Shown one piece after another: positions 34,090-43,975 of a DNA stretch of 64,000 nucleotides. The position numbers and the translations under genes are program-made. Every line of letters begins with the position of its first letter. Within the stretch, counting starts at the first letter, position 1. The notes beneath the pieces were generated by a model that worked only from the letters and a program-made list of their open reading frames with translations, had not been told where the DNA came from and searched no databases. The stretch is from CAVVDT01 sp963747005 (GTDB lineage: Bacteria > Pseudomonadota > Alphaproteobacteria > Rhizobiales > Aestuariivirgaceae): NCBI GenBank assembly GCA_963747005.1, contig CAVVDT010000003.1:1-64000 (forward strand), in the 5' to 3' direction.

Positions 34090-34560
34090 ATGCAGCTATC
34101 CGATATCCTGTCCAGCGAGGCGATCCTTCCCGCGCTCAAGGCGACCAGCAAGAAACAGTTGCTGCAGGAGCTGTCGCAGACGGCCGGCAAGGTGTCAGGT
34201 CTTGACCCCCGCACCATCTTCGAGACGCTGTTGCAGCGCGAGAAGCTGGGGTCCACCGGCCTCGGGCAGGGCATTGCCATTCCGCACGGAAAGTTCGCCG
34301 CCCTCACCGAGGTGAAGGGGGTGTTTGCGCGCCTGCAGGCGCCGGTGGATTTCGAATCCGCCGACGACCGACCGGTCGATCTGGTGTTTTTGCTGATGGC
34401 GCCCGAGAGCGCCGGGGCCGACCACCTGAAGGCCCTGGCGCGGATTTCACGCCTGCTGCGCGACCAGACCTTGGTCGCCAAGCTGCGCGGCACCCACGAT
34501 GCCGCCGGCCTCTATGCCATCCTCACCGAACCGACCGCCAACACCTCCCACGCCGCCTGA
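34090..34560 (+). CDS. ptsN: nitrogen PTS enzyme IIA
   Basis: EIIA-Ntr receives phosphate from NPr and regulates potassium, nitrogen and carbon functions. The 156-residue protein has the active-site His66 in GIAIPHGKFAAL, preceded by ETLLQREKLGSTGLGQ, and the LVFLLMAPESAGADHLKALA segment typical of the PTS_EIIA_2 domain. It follows hpf by 61 bases in the conserved rpoN-hpf-ptsN order and probably belongs to the same transcription unit. Confidence 0.9.
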   Translation: MQLSDILSSEAILPALKATSKKQLLQELSQTAGKVSGLDPRTIFETLLQREKLGSTGLGQGIAIPHGKFAALTEVKGVFARLQAPVDFESADDRPVDLVFLLMAPESAGADHLKALARISRLLRDQTLVAKLRGTHDAAGLYAILTEPTANTSHAA

Positions 34561-34577
34561 TCATTCCGCCCCCGCGC

Positions 34578-34847
34578 TCAGTGCACGCTCATCGGCATGA
34601 GTTCGTGCTCGACGGCATTGGCGACGGCTGAGGCGCGGCTGTCGGTGATGGCGAGCGGGCGGCCATCGGCGCCGTAGACCGCATAGATGTGGTCGTCCGG
34701 CCCCAGCGCCACCGCCTGGCCGATGAGCGAGGTTGCCTTTTCGCTGTCGATCTCGCGGACATAGGCAAGACGTCCGCCGCCGAGTGCGGCAAATTCGTCG
34801 TCCGGCAGGACAGTCCACTTGCTGTTGATGATCTGGTTTTCGGTCAT
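34578..34847 (-). CDS. DUF1150 family protein
   Basis: The 89-residue protein (WTVLPDDEFAALGGGRLAYV, LGPDDHIYAVYGADGRPLAI) has the features of DUF1150, a small alphaproteobacterial family regularly encoded next to small heat-shock genes. ATG 34847 has an AAGGAGTAAGG ribosome site. It lies 56 bases downstream of the Hsp20 gene on the same strand and is probably co-transcribed from the heat-shock promoter. The role is unknown. It converges with ptsN. Confidence 0.8.
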   Translation of the reverse strand: MTENQIINSKWTVLPDDEFAALGGGRLAYVREIDSEKATSLIGQAVALGPDDHIYAVYGADGRPLAITDSRASAVANAVEHELMPMSVH

Positions 34848-34903
34848 GTCACCTTACTCCTTGAATCTGGTTCGGCCGTGCGGCTGCAAAGCGATGCGGG
34901 GGC

Positions 34904-35329
34904 TCAGCGGCCGGTGATCTCCACCTTGCGGACGATCCTCTGCGGCTCGGGGCGTGCGAGGCTGATGGACAACAGCCCGTTCTCCAGTTCGGCGCCCGTT
35001 ACCTCGATGCCGTCGGCAAGCACGAAGGCGCGGCTGAACTGCCGTGCCGCGATGCCGCGGTGCAGATAGGTGCGGGCTTCGTCGTCGTGCTGCTTGCCGC
35101 GAATGATCAGCTGGTTTTCCTCCAGCGAGACATCGAGATCCTCGCGCCCGAAGCCGGCCACAGCCAGGGTGATGCGCAAGCTCTCGCCTTCGCCGTCGGG
35201 ACCTGCGATGCGCTCGATGTTGTAGGGCGGATAGCCGTCGCCTGAAGTCTTGGTGGCCCGGTCGATGAGCCGCTCGATCTGGTCGAATCCGAGCAGCAGC
35301 GGGCTGGATAAAGGTGTCATGCGTGTCAT
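34904..35329 (-). CDS. ibpA: small heat shock protein, Hsp20/IbpA type
   Basis: The 141-residue chaperone has the alpha-crystallin domain: PYNIERI at its start, LRITLAVAGFGREDLDVSLE, QLIIRGKQHDDEARTYLHRG and IAARQFSRAFVLADGIEVTG, with the C-terminal anchor-like end RIVRKVEITGR. It holds unfolding proteins in the cytoplasm during heat stress. The start is ATG 35329 (MTRMTPLSSPLLLGFDQ, the usual N-terminus); the frame extends upstream but out of family. A good RpoH promoter lies about 80-105 bases upstream. The DUF1150 gene follows. Confidence 0.9.
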   Translation of the reverse strand: MTRMTPLSSPLLLGFDQIERLIDRATKTSGDGYPPYNIERIAGPDGEGESLRITLAVAGFGREDLDVSLEENQLIIRGKQHDDEARTYLHRGIAARQFSRAFVLADGIEVTGAELENGLLSISLARPEPQRIVRKVEITGR

Positions 35330-35405
35330 GTTCAAAGCCCTTTTCAGGAAAGCAGCTTCATGTCCCCGACGGTCCCTCATGGGCCCCGCCGGCGGCGTTA
35401 TGCTG

Positions 35406-35435
35406 AATATGGATTTGTTGCCGGTTCGTTTCAAG
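35406..35435 (-). promoter_or_regulatory. RpoH (sigma-32) heat-shock promoter of the Hsp20/DUF1150 unit
   Basis: On the minus strand CTTGAA (35435-35430) and CATATT (35411-35406) are separated by 18 bases, close to the alphaproteobacterial RpoH consensus CTTGAA-N17/18-CYTAT. It lies ahead of the small heat-shock gene. The leader of about 75 bases contains a weak GCTTTCC/AAGGGC pairing over the ribosome site. Confidence 0.65.
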
Positions 35436-35549
35436 TGAGGCAACCTTGCCGGTTTGTCACGATTGCGGCAATTCCATGCGCCGGGCCGATGGTCTAGGCT
35501 GGCGATGCGCAATCCGCGACAACCATCAACCAGAGGCCGCGCTCCGGAC

Positions 35550-37508
<1,959 letters not shown>

Positions 37509-37523
37509 GAAGTCGAGCGCGCT

Positions 37524-40076
37524 TCAGGCGAGCACCCGCGGCACGGGGAAGGTGATTTCCACCTGGGTGCCGTGCTTGGGCGTGCTGGAGATGGAAAACC
37601 GGGTACGGTTGGCCTCCGCCAGGGCCCGCGTCAGGGGCAGGCCGAGGCCGGTCCCCGACTGTTCCTCGCGGCCTGAGTGCTCGATGCGCTGGAACGGTTC
37701 CAGCGCCCGGGCCAGTTCGCTCTCGTTCATGCCGATGCCGGTATCCTTCACCGACAGGGCCAGTTCGCCCGACTTCATCAGCCTGAGCGAAATGATGATC
37801 TGGCCGCCCGGATCGGTGAACTTTATGGCGTTGGACACCAGGTTGAGCAGGATCTGCTTCATGGAACGCAGATCGGCGACCACGTTGGGAATGGTGCTCG
37901 ACACCGACTTGCGCAACACCACCCGCGCCGCCGTCGCCTGATCCTGCAGGACGGCCAGGCAATCGTCCACCAGCTTGGCGAGATTGACGCTGGTGAAGTT
38001 GAGTTCGAGCTTGCCGGCCTCGACCTTGGAGAGATCGAGCAGGTCGTTGATCAGCGACAGGAGATGCTCGCCCGAGGTGTGGATGTCGTGGGCATAGCCG
38101 CGATAGCGTTCGTTGCGCATTTCGCCGAAGCGTTCCGAGCGCATGACATCGGAAAAGCCGAGGATGGCATTGAGCGGGGTGCGCAGTTCGTGGCTGATGT
38201 TGGCGAGGAATTCCGATTTCTGCCGGCTGGCCCGCTCGGCCTCCTCCTTGGCTCCCCTGAGCTCGGCCTCGGTCTTCTTCCATTGCGTGATATCGCGCAC
38301 CACAACGCAGAAGGCCGGCCGCTGGCGCCCGGCGCCGGCCGCGGCGTCGGGCGGGGGCGCCGCCGTCATCTGGCCGATGGTGATGAACAGCGGCACCGCG
38401 CCGCCCTGCTTCACCACGGCCTCGATCTCGCGTCCGTCGTTGAACACCGAAGCCATGCCGCCATTGTCGAAGGCCGACAGATAGTCGCGCACGATGCGCC
38501 GGCTGGCGGTGGTGACCAGGTCGATGAGCGGCTTGCCCTCGACCTCGGCCTCGCCATAGCCGAAAATCGCTTCCGCCCCGGCGCTGAAGCCGAGGATATG
38601 GCCGCCGTGATCGAGGGTGATGATGCCGTCGCTGGCGGTGTCGAGAATGTTGCGCAGTTCATCGGCCGGCATGGCGAAGCCGTCATTGCCATCCCCGCCG
38701 GTCGTCGCCGGCTCGGGGGCGGCCGGTTGCGGCTGCGGTGAGGCAACATCGCTTGCTGCCGCCTCCTCGGGGGGCGGCTCTGCGGTGGCGTCAGCCACGG
38801 TCGGGGCCGGCGGCGCGCTGTCGCTCGCCGGCTCCGGTGCGATAGGCTCGGACTCGGCGGCTGCCGTCTCTTCAGGACCGGCCGGCACCGGCGACAGCGT
38901 CGCCATCGGCACCGGGCCGGTGTTCCATGGAAATGTCTGGTGGCGCACCCGGACGCTCACGCTGCCGCCGCCGGCGGTGGCGAGCGCAACGATGCCGCCG
39001 TCAGGTGCCGCCTTGAGGATGGCGATGATGTCGCCGCGCTCCAGCGCGCTGTCGCGCTCGGCATAGCCGAGAAGCGTCGCGAACGCCTGGTTGGCGCACA
39101 GCGGCTCATCGCCGCGGTAGATGAGGCTCGGCACGCTTCGGGTATCGAGCGTGCGCTGGATAATGGCGGGAACGGCGGTGCGCGGCGGTCGCATGGCCGG
39201 CTGCGGGGCTGTCGGGATCGCATCCTTGTCGCGTGCCAGATCGCGGCCCAGCCGCGCGAAGGCCTTGGCCTCTTCGGCGCTCAGCTGCCGGGTGCCGGCG
39301 GCATCTTGCGCCCCGGCGCCCGTTTCGCCCGGTGCTGCGGAAGTATCGTCGATGCCGCTCAGCCGTCGCTCCAGCTTGCGCCGCTCGGTGACATCCTCCG
39401 CCAGCACCAGGAAGGTCGGGGCGGCATCGTCGCCGGCAGCGTCCATGCGCCTTAAGGTGATGCGGAAGTCGCGCTTGCCCTGCGAGGTGGTGAGCGGCCT
39501 GACCAGCATGGCGGTGCGCGCCGCCTCGGTGGTGGCGATGAGGGTGCGGGCAAGTTCGGCATCGCCGATGAGATCGCCAAGGCTCTGGGTGCCGCGCTCG
39601 CCGGCCACGCCGCGCGCCGCCTCATTGGCGAGCACGACGGCGCCGTCGGCTTCGGCGATGGCCACCGCCATGGGCAGCGCCTCGAACAATCTGTCGGCAT
39701 AAAGGGCCGCCGCCGGGGCCTCGGCGTGCGAACCGTTGGCCATGACCAGCACCCCGTCGCGCCCGTCGGCGAGGGCATGCAGCACGCAACGGCACGCGAT
39801 GCTTTCGAGGCCATGCGCGCCGGCCAGCGCCAGCGTCTCGCCCGCTTCCTCGCCGCGCTTGAGGGTGCGGGCGAGTTCGCCGATGCGCTGCGTCGCCTCG
39901 GCCAGCGGATCGAAAACCAGGTCGATGATGTCGAACAGCGTCTCGCCGCCGAAAAACCGGATGCCGGGGGGATTGGCCCACACGATGCGGCCGCGCGCGC
40001 CGTCCCACAGCCAGGCGGCGTTATCGGACGTCATCAAAGCGTCGAGCGTTGACATTGCGGCTCGGCCCAAACTCAT
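37524..40076 (-). CDS. PAS-domain sensor histidine kinase, PdhS/PleC/DivJ-like
   Basis: This 850-residue cytoplasmic-looking kinase has no transmembrane segment. PAS-like segments lie at about residues 10-60, 125-230 and 310-380. A Pro/Ala/Glu-rich linker follows (about 395-475), then a well-formed PAS domain (LRNILDTASDGIITLDHGGH). The HisKA domain has H629 in EFLANISHELRTPLNAILGF and the block SGEHLLSLINDLLDLSKVEA; the HATPase has NLVSNAIKFTDPGG and GTGLGLPLTRALAEA. The H-box region closely follows kinases acting on DivK in alphaproteobacterial cell-cycle control (PdhS in Brucella). A role in cell-cycle or polarity signalling is inferred from that likeness. It is divergent from the phasin gene. 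Confidence 0.8.
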   Translation of the reverse strand: MSLGRAAMSTLDALMTSDNAAWLWDGARGRIVWANPPGIRFFGGETLFDIIDLVFDPLAEATQRIGELARTLKRGEEAGETLALAGAHGLESIACRCVLHALADGRDGVLVMANGSHAEAPAAALYADRLFEALPMAVAIAEADGAVVLANEAARGVAGERGTQSLGDLIGDAELARTLIATTEAARTAMLVRPLTTSQGKRDFRITLRRMDAAGDDAAPTFLVLAEDVTERRKLERRLSGIDDTSAAPGETGAGAQDAAGTRQLSAEEAKAFARLGRDLARDKDAIPTAPQPAMRPPRTAVPAIIQRTLDTRSVPSLIYRGDEPLCANQAFATLLGYAERDSALERGDIIAILKAAPDGGIVALATAGGGSVSVRVRHQTFPWNTGPVPMATLSPVPAGPEETAAAESEPIAPEPASDSAPPAPTVADATAEPPPEEAAASDVASPQPQPAAPEPATTGGDGNDGFAMPADELRNILDTASDGIITLDHGGHILGFSAGAEAIFGYGEAEVEGKPLIDLVTTASRRIVRDYLSAFDNGGMASVFNDGREIEAVVKQGGAVPLFITIGQMTAAPPPDAAAGAGRQRPAFCVVVRDITQWKKTEAELRGAKEEAERASRQKSEFLANISHELRTPLNAILGFSDVMRSERFGEMRNERYRGYAHDIHTSGEHLLSLINDLLDLSKVEAGKLELNFTSVNLAKLVDDCLAVLQDQATAARVVLRKSVSSTIPNVVADLRSMKQILLNLVSNAIKFTDPGGQIIISLRLMKSGELALSVKDTGIGMNESELARALEPFQRIEHSGREEQSGTGLGLPLTRALAEANRTRFSISSTPKHGTQVEITFPVPRVLA

Positions 40077-40254
40077 CCCCTCGGCCGGTCGGACAGCCCG
40101 GCTGCCGACCTCAACTCACTATCGCCCCGGTGCAGGTTCCGGGAGCGCCCGTTCCGCATCAGCTTCAAATTCTAGCCAAATTCGACACACTCCGTCCATC
40201 TTTCATTTACCAGGGTAAAGAAGGCGGGAGAGAGGTTGGAAGGTGCGGCAATGG

Positions 40255-40300
40255 TGCAGCGCACAAAATTGTTGCAATGCACAAATTCATGCGCTATATA
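40255..40300 (+). promoter_or_regulatory. phasin promoter with two PhaR-like sites
   Basis: TTGCAA (40272-40277) and TATATA (40295-40300) with a 17-base spacer form a promoter 60 bases before the phasin ATG. Two TGC-N3-GCA sites, TGCAGCGCA (40255-40263) and TGCAATGCA (40273-40281), lie 18 bases apart; the second overlaps the -35. TGC-rich dyads of this form are known targets of PhaR, the repressor of phasin genes released by PHB. The assignment is by motif only. Confidence 0.6.
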
Positions 40301-40359
40301 GTGGTCACGACGCGCCGAACGTGCCGTTGAGTTTTGAATTCACCGAGGAGATCGCAAGC

Positions 40360-40827
40360 ATGAATACCGCAGCCAAGAAGACCACCAGGACCGACACCCC
40401 CGACATGACCGCCATGGGCGAGCAGGTCGCCGAAAAGGTCGTCAATTTTGCCGGCCAGTCGCTCGACAAGGCCCAGGAAACCGCCAACAAGGCCACCGAG
40501 GTGGCGCATGGCAACGTGCAGATTTTCGACGCCGCCGCTGGCGCCATGCGCTCCGGCATGGTCGAGCTGCAGCTCAAGACCATCGAGATCGCCCAGGCCA
40601 ACGCCGACGCCACCTTCTCGTTCATGCGCGACCTTCTGGCCGTGCGCGACCCGCAGGCGTTTGCCAAGGCCAATGCCGAGTTCGTCTCGCGCCGTTCGGC
40701 CGAGTTCGCCCGGCAGGTGCGCGAGCTGAACGAGACGGCCGCCAAGTGCGCCCGCGAGGCCGTCAAGCCGGCCCAGGACGGTCTTTCGCGCTCCTTCGCC
40801 GAGCTGAACAAGAACTTCGCCGTCTGA
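40360..40827 (+). CDS. phaP: phasin family protein
   Basis: Phasins coat polyhydroxyalkanoate granules. The 155-residue protein is almost entirely helical with the Phasin_2 pattern: AEKVVNFAGQSLDKAQETAN, VELQLKTIEIAQANADATFS, FMRDLLAVRDPQAFAKANAE and a C-terminal AAKCAREAVKPAQDGLSRSF. ATG 40360 follows GAGGAGATCGCAAGC. Two PhaR-like sites lie in its promoter and a strong terminator follows. PHA synthesis genes are not in this window. Confidence 0.85.
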   Translation: MNTAAKKTTRTDTPDMTAMGEQVAEKVVNFAGQSLDKAQETANKATEVAHGNVQIFDAAAGAMRSGMVELQLKTIEIAQANADATFSFMRDLLAVRDPQAFAKANAEFVSRRSAEFARQVRELNETAAKCAREAVKPAQDGLSRSFAELNKNFAV

Positions 40828-40875
40828 CGATGAAGAGCCGGCGCCGCCATCGGCGCTGTGCTTGAGGCGACCACG

Positions 40876-40912
40876 ATAGCCCGCGGACAGTGTCCGCGGG
40901 CTATCTGCTTTT
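40876..40912 (+). terminator. Rho-independent terminator after the phasin gene
   Basis: ATAGCCCGCGGACA and TGTCCGCGGGCTAT are perfect 14-base arms around a single G (in practice a loop of about 5-7), followed by CTGCTTTT. It begins 48 bases after the phasin stop. Confidence 0.85.
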
Positions 40913-41011
40913 GCGCTTGGGCAGCGACCGGCACCGGCACGGCCACTTCTCTTGCAATGCACTTCGGATCGGCCTAGTTATGCGCCGTTTCCGCCATGGG
41001 CAAACCTCAGT

Positions 41012-41088
41012 GCAGCTGTAGCTCAGTTGGTTAGAGCGTCGGATTGTGGCTCCGAAGGTCGGTGGTTCGAATCCACCCAGCTGTACCA
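41012..41088 (+). tRNA. tRNA-His (GTG)
   Basis: A complete 77-nt cloverleaf: acceptor GCAGCTG with CAGCTGT, D-stem GCTC/GAGC, anticodon stem TCGGA/TCCGA with loop TTGTGGC and anticodon GTG, T-arm GGTGG-TTCGAAT-CCACC and encoded CCA. The base before the acceptor is T, not G, and the discriminator is A. Most bacteria encode G-1 and C73. The A73 form without G-1 is known from a large alphaproteobacterial group whose HisRS has adapted. Confidence 0.95.
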
Positions 41089-41560
41089 TTTCCACTCAAA
41101 AGTAGCAGATTTCTGCCGATTAGCGAACCTGCATGAACCGAGTTTTTGGCCTCATTTTGACTTAGAAAATCTCTGCTCCAAAGCCCAAAATCGGCCCAAC
41201 TCTTCCCGTGATGACTCCCATGCGTCCGGCAAGAGCCTGCGAGGGCATGGAAAGCGACGGGAATGGCATTGACCAATTGCAAGGACACGCATACCGACGC
41301 CTCACAAAGTTAGTCATCGAGGCGCTCACTCTTTAGCGATCGCGCCAAGACCAGCAGTGCGTTTCGGAGTGAGTCCCACCACGATATCCCACTCATCCAG
41401 GCGAACCTATAGACTGCAAGGGCTGTCCTTAACTTCTTCATCATCCAAAGCTCCTTTATGTTCTGAGACGAGGCCCCTACTGTGGTCGCTGAGGGTGTCC
41501 TCGTCGTGTTAGAGAGGTTACCTCAGGGTTCTCGTAGCTTTCGTGGAGGGAGAGGGAAAT
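41089..41560. other. gene-free stretch between tRNA-His and the AT-rich gene
   Basis: No protein-like frame, promoter hexamer pair or second copy of the tRNA 3' end was found. GC content falls along the stretch towards the AT-rich gene. It may be the edge of an islet inserted beside the tRNA gene, but no attachment duplication is visible. Confidence 0.4.
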
Positions 41561-42463
41561 ATGATCTTTGGGCTGTTTAGGAAGCGCCGTCCGGCAACCC
41601 TAGCGGATGCATTCATTCGCTCTATCTATGGAGACAATCCTCCTTCCAAAACGGCAAATTTGGCAAACTCGTGCCGAATTGCCCACAATGAATTATTATT
41701 TGAGAAAAACAATAGATCAGAAGTATATAATTGTGCACAAGATCTATTTTCTTCTCCAATACCGTACTCAACACATGATCTTGCTGTGTCTGTCGCTCTT
41801 CATTTCTTCAAGAGGTCTGATTTATTGGAAAAACTTAGCATTGTTCAACTGAGAGCGCGTAATCTAGTTGCAATCTGGGTCGCAGAACAGAAGGTGATCG
41901 GACCATTAGCACAGAGTTTTGAGACCATTCTTAACAGGCGATATCAAACTATTGCCGAGGACGACGATGTCGCGAACGCAACGGAAGCGGAAATGTCTTT
42001 TCAATACCAGCTCTTTAAGGAATTAAACAAGGGGACCTCCGTCCAAATTGCCGCTACAACTGTGAAATCGTTTATGGTTTGGCAGTATAAAAATTTCCAA
42101 TTTCGCAATGTTGAGGCGGATCAATCTGAATATGATGAGGATACTGAAGTCGCAGAGAGGCAGATAGAGAGATCATTTACCTTAGGTGCTGCCTTGGCAG
42201 CAATATATGCATACTCAATACCCGAGCAACAGCGCGACCTATTCCTGAAGAATGTAGTTGGGATGTACCGCGGTATCGCCAACTTTGATCAGGTCGACGT
42301 TGAAATCAAAAGTATGATCGATGCGGCAAATGATCTCAAAGAAGTATCTGAAGCAGGAACGACGCTTATGATGGATTACCTCGTCAACGGTGAGCAGGAA
42401 TCCGATAAAAACTGTCTGGCAACTTTGATGGGTATCGATATTGCCACGGGGCAGTGCCTATGA
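41561..42463 (+). CDS. AT-rich orphan gene of unknown function
   Basis: The 300-residue product starts at ATG 41561 (MIFGLFRKRRPATLADAFIR) behind a strong GGAGGGAGAGGGAAAT site; GTG 41543 is less likely. It is helical (SYNELLFEKN-like N-terminal part, FELNKGTSVQIAATTVKSFM-like centre; exact segments are RARNLVAIWVAEQKVIGPLA and ERSFTLGAALAAIYAYSIPE) with no transmembrane segment or known motif. Base composition and codon use (many AAT, ATA, TTA) differ sharply from all neighbours, and it lies just downstream of tRNA-His, so recent transfer is likely. No integrase is nearby. The function is unknown. Confidence 0.65.
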   Translation: MIFGLFRKRRPATLADAFIRSIYGDNPPSKTANLANSCRIAHNELLFEKNNRSEVYNCAQDLFSSPIPYSTHDLAVSVALHFFKRSDLLEKLSIVQLRARNLVAIWVAEQKVIGPLAQSFETILNRRYQTIAEDDDVANATEAEMSFQYQLFKELNKGTSVQIAATTVKSFMVWQYKNFQFRNVEADQSEYDEDTEVAERQIERSFTLGAALAAIYAYSIPEQQRDLFLKNVVGMYRGIANFDQVDVEIKSMIDAANDLKEVSEAGTTLMMDYLVNGEQESDKNCLATLMGIDIATGQCL

Positions 42464-42876
42464 GCTGACGCGACGGGGCAGGCTCTTCGGCTTGATAATC
42501 AACGACTATATAATGTCCGACCAAGGCGTGCATCGCGTTGCTGTCCGTTGTTATCTCAATCTGGCAGACAGGGTACCCTTGGATGGCTCAATCTTAGCCT
42601 GAGTCGCGGTCGCGGTCCAATGGCTAACAGAGCGCTAACGACTCCCGTTGTTCCGTTTGGGTATACCCATGTGTACTATTTCCCGCCAGATACCCTTGTC
42701 GGCGACCTCGCATGGCGGCTCGATGGCGTTGGCGCACGCCATGGGATGATATGTCGCGGATAAAATAGGAATATAGTAGTCAAGTATGTCAGTGCATCAT
42801 CGCCCAAATCCGCCATTCTGGTGAAAACGTCGCGGATCGAAGACAAAAAATTGCCATAATCGCTTTCAGCCCCTAG
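42464..42876. other. gene-free stretch upstream of the TRAP-TAXI genes
   Basis: No frame here has protein-like composition or a ribosome site. The left part keeps the AT-richer composition of the orphan gene. The right part leads into the dyad at 42877-42893. Confidence 0.4.
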
Positions 42877-42893
42877 ATTGACTTCCGGTCAAT
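42877..42893. promoter_or_regulatory. ATTGAC/GTCAAT dyad upstream of the TRAP-TAXI operon
   Basis: ATTGAC and GTCAAT are perfect 6-base arms around TTCCG, 33 bases before the binding-protein ATG and so within the expected promoter region. The form and position suit an operator. The regulator is unknown. A GGGGAGGAAG ribosome site follows at 42912. Confidence 0.4.
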
Positions 42894-42925
42894 TATCCAC
42901 GAGCCGAACAAGGGGAGGAAGCCTT

Positions 42926-43888
42926 ATGAAGAAACTGACACTCGGGCTGCTGGCGACGCTTGCGCTGGCGGCCACGACGATCTCTGCCGCCGCCGATCAG
43001 AAATTCATCTCCATCGGCACCGGCGGCATCACCGGCGTCTATTATCCCACCGGCGGCGCCATCTGCCGGCTGGTCAACAAGCTGCGCAAGGAAACCGGTA
43101 TCCGTTGCTCGGTCGAGTCGACCGGCGGCTCGGTCTACAACGTCAACACCATCCAGTCGGGCGATCTGGAATTCGGCGTGGCCCAGTCCGATGTCCAGTA
43201 CAATGCCTATAACGGCAAGGCCCAGTGGGAAGGAAAGCCCTTCACCAAGCTCAGGGCCGTGTTCTCCGTGCATCCCGAGCCGGTGACCATCATCGCCCGC
43301 GCCGATGCCGACATCCACAACATCACCGATCTGAAGGGCAAGCGCCTCAACATCGGCAATCCCGGCTCCGGCACCTATGCCACCTGGGAGATCATCGAGG
43401 CGGCGCTTGGCTGGAAGCGCGATGATCTGAAGCTGGCCGCCGAGCTGAAATCGGCCGAAACCGGCCAGGCCCTGTGCGACAACAAGATCGATGCCTATTA
43501 CTGGCTGGTCGGCCATCCCTCCGCCCTCACCGAGGAAACCCTCAACACCTGTCCCTCCAACCTCGTCAACGCCACCGGCCCCGAGATCGACAAGCTGGTG
43601 GCGGCCAATCCCTTCTACCGCAAGGCCATCATTCCGGCCGGCATGTACAACAATGCCGAGGACATCCACACCTTCGGCGTCGGCGCCACCTTCGTGACGT
43701 CGGCGGATGTGCCCGACGAGGTGGTCTATATCGTCGCCAAGGCGGTGATGTCGAACCTCGACGATTTCCGCAAGCTGCACCCCGCCTTCGCCCACCTGAA
43801 GGCCGAGGAGATGATCAGGGACGGCCTCTCCGCCCCGCTGCATCCCGGCGCCATCAAGGCCTACAAGGAACTGGGCCTGATGCAGTGA
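42926..43888 (+). CDS. TRAP-TAXI periplasmic solute-binding protein
   Basis: The 320-residue protein has a signal peptide (MKKLTLGLLATLALAATTIS, cleavage near residue 22). The TAXI-family core follows: FISIGTGGITGVYYPTGGAI, RLVNKLRKETGIRCSVESTG, SVYNVNTIQSGDLEFGVAQS, LKGKRLNIGNPGSGTYATWE. Unlike DctP-type proteins, TAXI proteins deliver glutamate-like or other acids to a fused TRAP permease, and the substrate cannot be read from sequence. The permease gene follows after 87 bases in the same direction. Nearby glycerate, glycolate and lactate genes hint at a small organic acid. Confidence 0.9.
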   Translation: MKKLTLGLLATLALAATTISAAADQKFISIGTGGITGVYYPTGGAICRLVNKLRKETGIRCSVESTGGSVYNVNTIQSGDLEFGVAQSDVQYNAYNGKAQWEGKPFTKLRAVFSVHPEPVTIIARADADIHNITDLKGKRLNIGNPGSGTYATWEIIEAALGWKRDDLKLAAELKSAETGQALCDNKIDAYYWLVGHPSALTEETLNTCPSNLVNATGPEIDKLVAANPFYRKAIIPAGMYNNAEDIHTFGVGATFVTSADVPDEVVYIVAKAVMSNLDDFRKLHPAFAHLKAEEMIRDGLSAPLHPGAIKAYKELGLMQ

Positions 43889-43975
43889 AGGCTTGACGCT
43901 CTGCCGCCGGGCGGGCCGCGAGAAGCCCTCCCGGCGTCCGGTTTGTTGCGGCTTTCTTGGGGAAGGAATGAAGCG

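Noticed and set aside
35330..35405. ROSE-type RNA thermometer ahead of the small heat-shock gene
   Set aside because: Only a weak GU-rich pairing over the ribosome site is visible, and the conserved ROSE pattern could not be identified with confidence.
42548..42763. 71-codon frame upstream of the TRAP-TAXI genes
   Set aside because: It has no ribosome site, unusual composition and no coupling to neighbours.
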